Below are positions 1 through 4,579 of a DNA stretch of 5,792 nucleotides, piece by piece. The position numbers and the translations under genes were made by a program. The DNA is from an uncultured bacterium (GTDB lineage Bacteria > Patescibacteriota > Dojkabacteria > B142 > OLB20): NCBI GenBank assembly GCA_937889205.1, contig CALARN010000148.1, forward strand, positions 1 to 5,792, given 5' to 3'. Numbering within the stretch: position 1 is the first letter of the stretch; the number at the start of each line of letters is the position of its first letter. The notes beneath the pieces were generated by a model. The model did not search any database and was not told where the DNA came from. It worked only from the letters and a program-made list of their open reading frames with translations.

Positions 1-73
1 TCATTGCCAAAAAAAATAGACAGATGAGAAATTGCACAATACAGGAAGAATAAATTGTAGTATTTCAGAAAAT

Positions 74-106
74 TTGACTTTTTTCTAATTTTCTCTAAGA
101 TATAAG
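74..106 (+). promoter_or_regulatory. Candidate promoter of the 660-residue surface protein gene
   Basis: A TTGACT box (74-79) lies 16 nt upstream of a TAAGAT hexamer (96-101). An overlapping TATAAG (101-106) is a better -10 by composition but sits 21 nt from the -35 box, which is too far. Either choice puts the transcription start at about 108-114, leaving a 5' leader of only about 14-20 nt before the ATG at 128. No Shine-Dalgarno sequence is present in that leader. The call rests on box similarity and position only. Confidence 0.4.
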
Positions 107-127
107 TATTGAAGTTACACTAATTCA

Positions 128-2110
128 ATGCGCAAATTTAACTATTACCTTTTTGCTCTACTTGTTAGCGCATTTTTTGTATTAACTTGTCCCCTAAATG
201 TCTCTGCAGCAAGCGTTCCCGTCAGCGGTAAAGCTGAGGCTGTCGCTACTAGTAATTATGTAAATTTCACTTCTTATACCGTTACCATAGATAACACTAC
301 TGGTGTTTTTGCCGGTAGGGCCTTTTCTGATGATATTGGCTATATTGAATTTGGTACTACAGATAATCCTGATGGTCCAGTAGCGGTAAATCTCGAAACG
401 GGTGCGGTCACGGGAAAAGCTTTAGTTATTAACACAGAGAATCTTATAGATTTTTCTAATGGAACAGTTGTTTTAAACACTAATACTGGTGCATTTAGTG
501 GTAGTATCTGGTCAACAGATATTGGTTGGATAGATTTTGCAGATACCGGCGTTAGCACAAACCTTGGTTCAAAACTATTAAATCTTAGTGCAAGTTTAGC
601 CGCTACTACAGCTGCAGATTGGGCAACATCAGTAACAGCTACAAGGCAACTTGGGACAGAAGAACCAGTCGGTATCACTAAAGTAGCTGACAGTCGTAGA
701 ATTGCATTAATGAATATTGATTTCTCTAGTAATATTAACTGGTCGGGGGTAACCGCAGATAGTGTATATAACAAAGCATTTTTTCATTCACCTGTCAGTA
801 TTAGTGACTTAACCAATGGAGAAAGCTCTAGCTATACGCTATATATCTTTAAAGGAGACAGTGAGCAAGTATATATTTGCCCGGGTGTAGATTCTCTAAG
901 TGAAATAACACTAGGTTGTGCGAGCGGTTATTATTTAAATGAGTCTTCACCTAATGTAACAGTAGCTTCTGAAGGGGGGGTAACATACTGGAAAGTATCA
1001 GGCTTAACTGGAACTGGTGGTATGTCAATTATTGAAGGTCTATCTGATACTATGTCTCGTTTAGCAGCGAATACTGTTTCAAATCATACGATAATCTTTG
1101 GGACTGAATATGGCTTATTAGCCACAGATACTGGATTTACAATTGAATTTGATGCAGCTGACCATGCTTTTGATCTAGGCTCTTTAGATATTACTGATGT
1201 TGAATTGACTGACTTATCTGAAGCTGCTCGTACGATTGCCAGTTCTGCAGGTGTAAGTACCTGGGGCTTATCTATTAATACAACTAATGATACCCTTACT
1301 TTTACAGTTCCTACATCTGGTGGAGGATACTATCCAGCTGCCTCTCAGGTCATCGTAAAAATTGGATTAAATGCTCAAGGTGGAATTAATCAAATTATTA
1401 ATCCACCTGTCGGCACTTACGATATTCTGATTACACTAAATAATGCTGAGCCGGGTGAACAAGACAATATAACTGTTCCCATTGTAGATTCAGATCAAGT
1501 AGATGTAACAGGCTTTGTAAATACCTTTATTAACTTCGATATCGACACCTCAGTCACAGATACAGATTGTACTTTTGATGTTTGTCTTACCCATGAAAAC
1601 GGTGAAGCAGGTAGTAACTATACAGTAGATCTAGGAGAATTAAGCAGTACTTGGGTAAATGCATCTAATAGTAATGCAGTAATGCATAGTCAAGGAGGTG
1701 AAGGCATAATCAATAGCATATATTTTGACTTAACAACTAATGCCTATGAAGGGGCAATTGTATATGTAACATCTGCTAATGGAGGTCTACAAGGTCCAGG
1801 TACTAATATGCTTAGTTATTCAGGAGATCCTGAAGTTGGCTTTGAGATAGATGCAAATTCAGGTAGATATGGTTACAATGTACCCTCAACATTCCCAACC
1901 GGTAATGGTAGCATTGGATTAAACGGAGCCTGCTCCGGTCCGGGCCTATACTGCCTTTTTACAACAACAGCCAGACAGTTATTCAGTACAGGGGGTAAGC
2001 CTCTAGAAGCTGGCAGGGTAAGAATGGATATTGCAGCAGCAGCAAGCTACACTAACAATCCGGGATTATACACTGACACTCTGACATTTACTGTAGTAGC
2101 AACCTACTAA
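128..2110 (+). CDS. Secreted beta-rich surface protein with N-terminal GWIxF-type repeats
   Basis: This is a 660-residue exported protein of unknown function. Residues 1-27 form a Sec signal peptide (MRKFNYY, hydrophobic core, cleavage expected after V25-S26-A27). Cys21 lies inside the signal and is not in a proper lipobox. Residues 50-137 hold three degenerate strand repeats of the form T-G-x-(F/V)-x-G-x-x-x-S-x-x-I-G-(W/Y)-I-x-F. Residues about 318-440 look like an Ig-like beta domain (IEFD, then W379, then strand LTFTV, then NPPVGTYDILI), a pattern I associate from memory with Patescibacteria surface proteins. The rest is Ser/Thr/Asn-rich and ends in a strand, LTFTVVATY. After the signal the Cys are in close pairs (251/264, 481/486, 602/609), which suggests three local disulphides. 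There is no C-terminal membrane helix, LPXTG motif or dockerin, so it is probably released or held non-covalently. The gene converges on the cohesin-like gene. Expression and export are inferred; adhesin or S-layer-like roles are possible but unproven. Confidence 0.9.
   Translation: MRKFNYYLFALLVSAFFVLTCPLNVSAASVPVSGKAEAVATSNYVNFTSYTVTIDNTTGVFAGRAFSDDIGYIEFGTTDNPDGPVAVNLETGAVTGKALVINTENLIDFSNGTVVLNTNTGAFSGSIWSTDIGWIDFADTGVSTNLGSKLLNLSASLAATTAADWATSVTATRQLGTEEPVGITKVADSRRIALMNIDFSSNINWSGVTADSVYNKAFFHSPVSISDLTNGESSSYTLYIFKGDSEQVYICPGVDSLSEITLGCASGYYLNESSPNVTVASEGGVTYWKVSGLTGTGGMSIIEGLSDTMSRLAANTVSNHTIIFGTEYGLLATDTGFTIEFDAADHAFDLGSLDITDVELTDLSEAARTIASSAGVSTWGLSINTTNDTLTFTVPTSGGGYYPAASQVIVKIGLNAQGGINQIINPPVGTYDILITLNNAEPGEQDNITVPIVDSDQVDVTGFVNTFINFDIDTSVTDTDCTFDVCLTHENGEAGSNYTVDLGELSSTWVNASNSNAVMHSQGGEGIINSIYFDLTTNAYEGAIVYVTSANGGLQGPGTNMLSYSGDPEVGFEIDANSGRYGYNVPSTFPTGNGSIGLNGACSGPGLYCLFTTTARQLFSTGGKPLEAGRVRMDIAAAASYTNNPGLYTDTLTFTVVATY
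275..538 (+). repeat. Three degenerate GWIxF-type protein repeats (residues 50-137)
   Basis: Unit 1 covers residues 50-75 (ending SDDIGYIEF), unit 2 covers 85-109 (ending NTENLIDF) and unit 3 covers 112-137 (ending STDIGWIDF). The conserved Thr-Gly pairs at 58/59, 91/92 and 120/121 give a spacing of 33 and then 29 residues. Unit 2 has lost the aromatic and the Gly of the I-G-W core. The repetition is visible only at protein level, so the duplication is old. Confidence 0.65.
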
Positions 2111-2159
2111 AACAATAACAAATTCACTAAGAGAATATTTAATTAGTGGTGTAGTTTTA
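2108..2159. terminator. Weak hairpin between convergent genes, possible terminator
   Basis: CACTAA (2125-2130) pairs perfectly with TTAGTG (2143-2148) around a 12-nt loop. A second outer match, TAAAAC (2108-2113) with GTTTTA (2154-2159), could extend it with internal bulges. Read on the minus strand, the inner stem is followed by a T-rich stretch (AATTTGTTATTGTTTT), which fits termination of the dockerin/cohesin operon better than of the plus-strand gene. The stem is short and AT-rich, so efficiency is doubtful. Confidence 0.35.
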
Positions 2160-2160
2160 C

Positions 2161-3351
2161 TTACTCTACTATTTCGTACTCGTATTCCTCTTTTCTTCTT
2201 TTTAGAAGAATGAGGGCAATAACAAAGCTTAGTAGCGTGACTACAAGGGCTACGGCTAAGATAACTACAGTATTATTTGTAGTGTTACTGGCAACACCTT
2301 GTACTTGTGAGTCTGAAGCTTGTTGATCTGCTTGTTGATTTTCACCAAGATAGACGGATTTATTTTTCGTATTAACTTGTAGCGTAATCACTTCTGAATT
2401 TCTAGTTACGACACCATTTTCCATTTTTACAGCATATACTTTATGAGTACCAGAACTAATTGGCTCATTAACACCAACTCTCCAGCCTCCTAACTCGTCT
2501 GCACTTGTTGCAAAGGCAAGGGGACTACTAAAGATATATAAATGCACTTGGGCATTAGGATTAGTATTACCATAAAAGCTAAATCCAGTAAGCGAATTAC
2601 CATCAGCACCAAGTCTGACATTACTTGCATCTAATTTAATGTCGATAAAATCATCATTAGGAAGGTTATTCCAACTTGTAATAAATGCAATATCATCAAA
2701 GTCTTCTGTGGCATTGCATGAGTAATTCATTGAACAAGCAAAGCCCGGTAAACAGCTACCACAGAAACCTCCGCAGCCATCATCACCACAAGATTTGTTC
2801 TCACAACTAGGGGTGCAGCTTTCAGTTTCAACACCGGCGACTTGCCCATCTCTTGTTGTATTGTTGTTTGAGGCGGGAGCACCTGCCGAACGGATGATTG
2901 AATAAGAGCCATTAGTGGTAGTAACGCCAAAGAACTCAACATCATTGGCTACTTTTGTATTGGTTAGATTAATTCTTGCAGTACCGGTATTTGATGATCT
3001 GGCAGTAATAGTAAATAAGTCAAGATTAGTAGCTTTTTTGTTGTATATTGCACAAGCGGTAAAGTTTAAATCGGTTGTAGAGGGATCATTTTTGCAGGAA
3101 ACTTCAGGGTTAATACTAATACTTTCGATAATCATATTATTGAATGATACCGAAGAACTAACTGTAATAAATGGTGTACTACTATGAGCTCTAATCGTTA
3201 CTTCATATCTTTCATTAGTCACTTTAGTTAATGATGAAGGATATGCTTCAACAGTGGCTGTGGCAGCTTCTACAGCAGTGCTTCTTGTTAATAGCAAAAA
3301 TGCAGAGCAAAACAATACCATTGTAAACTTGTAGAAATTGCTGTGTCTCAT
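2161..3351 (-). CDS. Membrane-anchored surface protein: cohesin-like domain, Cys-rich knot, Ig-like domain, C-terminal TM
   Basis: This is a 396-residue protein exposed outside the membrane. Residues 1-30 are a signal peptide (MRHSNFYKF, hydrophobic core, cleavage expected near AVEA/ATA). Met1 is preferred over Met11 because it supplies the basic n-region. Residues 31-153 form a beta-rich domain with an opening strand TATVEAYP, then YEVTIRAHS, VSFNN and a closing NGSYSII, resembling a cohesin, although short (about 123 residues). Cys86 and Cys100 may form a disulphide. Residues 179-212 hold eight Cys in 34 residues around CGDDGCGGFCGSC. Residues about 253-326 are a bacterial Ig-like domain (FYGNTNPNAQVHLYIFSS, then GGW, then SGTHKVYAV). 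A low-complexity Gln/Asn/Ser linker (337-360) leads to a membrane helix (361-383) and a cytoplasmic tail starting KRRKEE. No LPXTG motif is present. It is second in a likely operon, 29 nt after the dockerin gene, and probably acts as that protein's surface receptor (inferred). The cohesin call is moderate; a generic Ig-like domain is the alternative. Confidence 0.88.
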   Translation of the reverse strand: MRHSNFYKFTMVLFCSAFLLLTRSTAVEAATATVEAYPSSLTKVTNERYEVTIRAHSSTPFITVSSSVSFNNMIIESISINPEVSCKNDPSTTDLNFTACAIYNKKATNLDLFTITARSSNTGTARINLTNTKVANDVEFFGVTTTNGSYSIIRSAGAPASNNNTTRDGQVAGVETESCTPSCENKSCGDDGCGGFCGSCLPGFACSMNYSCNATEDFDDIAFITSWNNLPNDDFIDIKLDASNVRLGADGNSLTGFSFYGNTNPNAQVHLYIFSSPLAFATSADELGGWRVGVNEPISSGTHKVYAVKMENGVVTRNSEVITLQVNTKNKSVYLGENQQADQQASDSQVQGVASNTTNNTVVILAVALVVTLLSFVIALILLKRRKEEYEYEIVE

Positions 3352-3380
3352 CAGTAATTTATTTAATGTATCTTAATAAT

Positions 3381-4448
3381 TTAAAAAGTCCAATTCAAAG
3401 CTAATAATGAAAAATCTATTTCATCTACAAATCCATCACCATTAAAGTCCGCCATCAAATCGGTACTGTTCCAGTTTAATGCTAAATATGAGAAATCAAT
3501 TTCGTCAACTATGCTGTCATTATTATAATCCGCAGTCTTATGCACTATAAACTCTGTATCGCCCGTGCCGACATTTCCGGCAATATCAGTAACACTTAAT
3601 CTTAGAGTGAGTGTACCTACTGCATTAGCTTTAACTGTGGTAATTAGTGAGCTAGGGCTTCCAAAAGTGACTGTGCCTGGTCCTGCTTGTTTGTTCCATT
3701 GCATTGAAGCGATACCTGATTCATTATCTGCTGCTGAAGCAATATATGTTCTGACAACATTTGTATAACTGTGTTGAGTTGCTCCTGCATTAACAGTAGG
3801 GGGTGTAGTGTCTACACCTGTAAAATTACCATTATCTACATATGTTCCAGTTTGTAATACTCTATTGTTACCTGCATAGAAAGTCTTTCCTAAAGCTACA
3901 TCCGAAGGGATTGCGTTAGCATCGCTAGGAGTCCAGACACTTGCAGAGTAAATGCGATTCCACATTGCACCCCAATTGCCTAGGTTGGTTGCTGCTTCAG
4001 AGCCAAATCCTTTTCCTTTTGCTGTTCTGTAAAGCACACTAATTTTTGAATTATCCCCGGGGATGTTAATAGTATACGGAGCGCTTTGATTAATACCCTT
4101 GCCTGTTTGTCTGACTCTGTTCCCGTTAGTATAGAATGTCTTGCCATAAGCTACATCATTGACGGTGGCGGTTGCTTCTGGAGCCCAGTTGGCCGCAGAG
4201 TAAATACGATTCCACATTGCACCCCAATCACCCCATTCACCTGGGGCTACATCTCGGTAGCCAGATTCTGTAAGAATATCTGAAATGATTTTAATGCGAG
4301 AACTGGTTCCACTGTCGTTGACTGAGCCTTCATTCTCGTTTGCTTTTACAGGTGGGGAAAATATTGTTAACAGTAAAGTAAGAACAAGCGCAGAAACAAA
4401 TAGCGTTTGTATTTTTCGAGTACACAAACCAAGCGCAAATATTTTCAT
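3381..4448 (-). CDS. Secreted dockerin protein with two MWNRIYSA repeats and an Ig/PKD-like domain
   Basis: This is a 355-residue exported protein. The signal peptide is residues 1-36 (MKIFALGLCTRK, hydrophobic stretch 14-30, cleavage expected after V34-K35-A36). Two 68-69-residue repeats (50-118 and 134-202) share WGAMWNRIYSA, then DV-x-x-GKTFY and NR-V-x-QTG. Residues about 214-303 are an Ig/PKD-like domain opening DTTPPTV and containing DNESGI and TDIAGNVG. Residues 307-355 are a type I dockerin with two calcium loops: D307-N309-D311-D318 followed by FSYLALNW, and D334-N336-D338-D345 followed by FSLLALNW. The protein stops five residues into the last helix motif. Dockerins bind cohesins in a calcium-dependent way, and a cohesin-like, membrane-anchored protein is encoded 29 nt downstream. 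No hydrolase or carbohydrate-binding domain is recognisable, unlike typical cellulosomal dockerin proteins. The function of the repeats is unknown; ligand binding or adhesion is a guess. The dockerin call is confident. Confidence 0.92.
   Translation of the reverse strand: MKIFALGLCTRKIQTLFVSALVLTLLLTIFSPPVKANENEGSVNDSGTSSRIKIISDILTESGYRDVAPGEWGDWGAMWNRIYSAANWAPEATATVNDVAYGKTFYTNGNRVRQTGKGINQSAPYTINIPGDNSKISVLYRTAKGKGFGSEAATNLGNWGAMWNRIYSASVWTPSDANAIPSDVALGKTFYAGNNRVLQTGTYVDNGNFTGVDTTPPTVNAGATQHSYTNVVRTYIASAADNESGIASMQWNKQAGPGTVTFGSPSSLITTVKANAVGTLTLRLSVTDIAGNVGTGDTEFIVHKTADYNNDSIVDEIDFSYLALNWNSTDLMADFNGDGFVDEIDFSLLALNWTF
3843..4301 (-). repeat. Tandem 68-69-residue protein repeat, with a near-identical 34-nt DNA core
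   Basis: Repeat A is encoded at 4095-4301 (residues 50-118) and repeat B at 3843-4049 (residues 134-202), with a 15-residue linker between them. Conserved in both are the leading (R/K)I(K/S) strand, WGAMWNRIYSA, a W-x-P turn, DV-x-x-GKTFY and an NR-V-x-QTG end. At DNA level the MWNRIYSA core is nearly unchanged: 3943-3976 and 4195-4228 match at 33 of 34 bases, exactly 252 nt apart, while the flanks have diverged. Confidence 0.85.
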
Positions 4449-4468
4449 TAAATGGTATTAATATTAAT

Positions 4469-4536
4469 TAAACACTAAACATTTTTAAAGCAGATGTCAA
4501 CAGTTCAAAACCTGCATTATGTGTTTATTTTAAACA
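4469..4536. promoter_or_regulatory. Cluster of TAAACA/TGTTTA boxes in the divergent promoter region, possible operator
   Basis: TAAACA occurs at 4469-4474, 4476-4481 and 4531-4536, and its reverse complement TGTTTA at 4522-4527. The last two form a perfect inverted repeat with a 3-nt spacer (4522-4536) just upstream of the flavoprotein gene's -10 boxes. The first two are direct repeats 7 nt apart that overlap the expected -10 region of the minus-strand operon. No regulator is identifiable; AT-rich chance similarity remains possible. Confidence 0.3.
4472..4500 (-). promoter_or_regulatory. Candidate promoter of the dockerin/cohesin operon
   Basis: On the minus strand a perfect TTGACA (4500 down to 4495) is followed after exactly 17 nt by TAGTGT (4477 down to 4472), which keeps only the T-A and final T of the -10 consensus. 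Transcription would start near 4465, about 16 nt before the ATG at 4448. No Shine-Dalgarno sequence occurs in that interval. The strong -35 and good spacing are offset by the poor -10. Confidence 0.35.
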
Positions 4537-4545
4537 TTTATGATA

Positions 4546-4563
4546 TATAATTAGTCTTATAAT
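4546..4563 (+). promoter_or_regulatory. Two tandem TATAAT -10 boxes upstream of the flavoprotein gene
   Basis: Perfect TATAAT hexamers occur at 4546-4551 and 4558-4563. Neither has a good -35 at 16-18 nt. The upstream box is part of TGATATATAAT, which resembles an extended -10. Starts would fall near 4558 or 4570, giving leaders of about 22 or 10 nt before the ATG at 4580. The AT richness of the region lowers the weight of the matches. Confidence 0.4.
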
Positions 4564-4579
4564 TATTCATTGATTTAAA

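Noticed and set aside
1..27. Possible gene end (frame 1 reads to TGA at 25-27) or minus-strand start (CAT at 2-4) at the left edge
   Set aside because: Only a few codons are visible, with no composition or motif to tell coding from non-coding.
36..66. Short inverted repeats (ACAAT/ATTGT, AATAC/GTATT) upstream of the first gene
   Set aside because: They are five-base stems in AT-rich DNA, mutually competing, and easily expected by chance.
182..193. Cys21 in the signal peptide of the surface protein as a lipoprotein site
   Set aside because: The residue before Cys is Thr, not Gly/Ala/Ser, and a good V-S-A cleavage site follows at residue 27.
340..774. 144-codon open frame on the minus strand inside the 660-residue surface protein gene
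   Set aside because: It lies wholly opposite a well-supported gene with a signal peptide and repeats, and its translation shows no domain or low-complexity pattern expected of a real protein.
2727..3187. Overlapping open frames of 72 (minus) and 90 (plus) codons inside the cohesin-like gene
   Set aside because: Both are out of frame with the signal-peptide/Cys-knot/TM protein and have no recognisable features or start signals of their own.
3565..4283. Open frames of 67 and 65 codons on the plus strand opposite the dockerin gene
   Set aside because: They are antisense shadows of the Ig-like and repeat regions. The conserved coding pattern (repeats, calcium loops) is on the minus strand.
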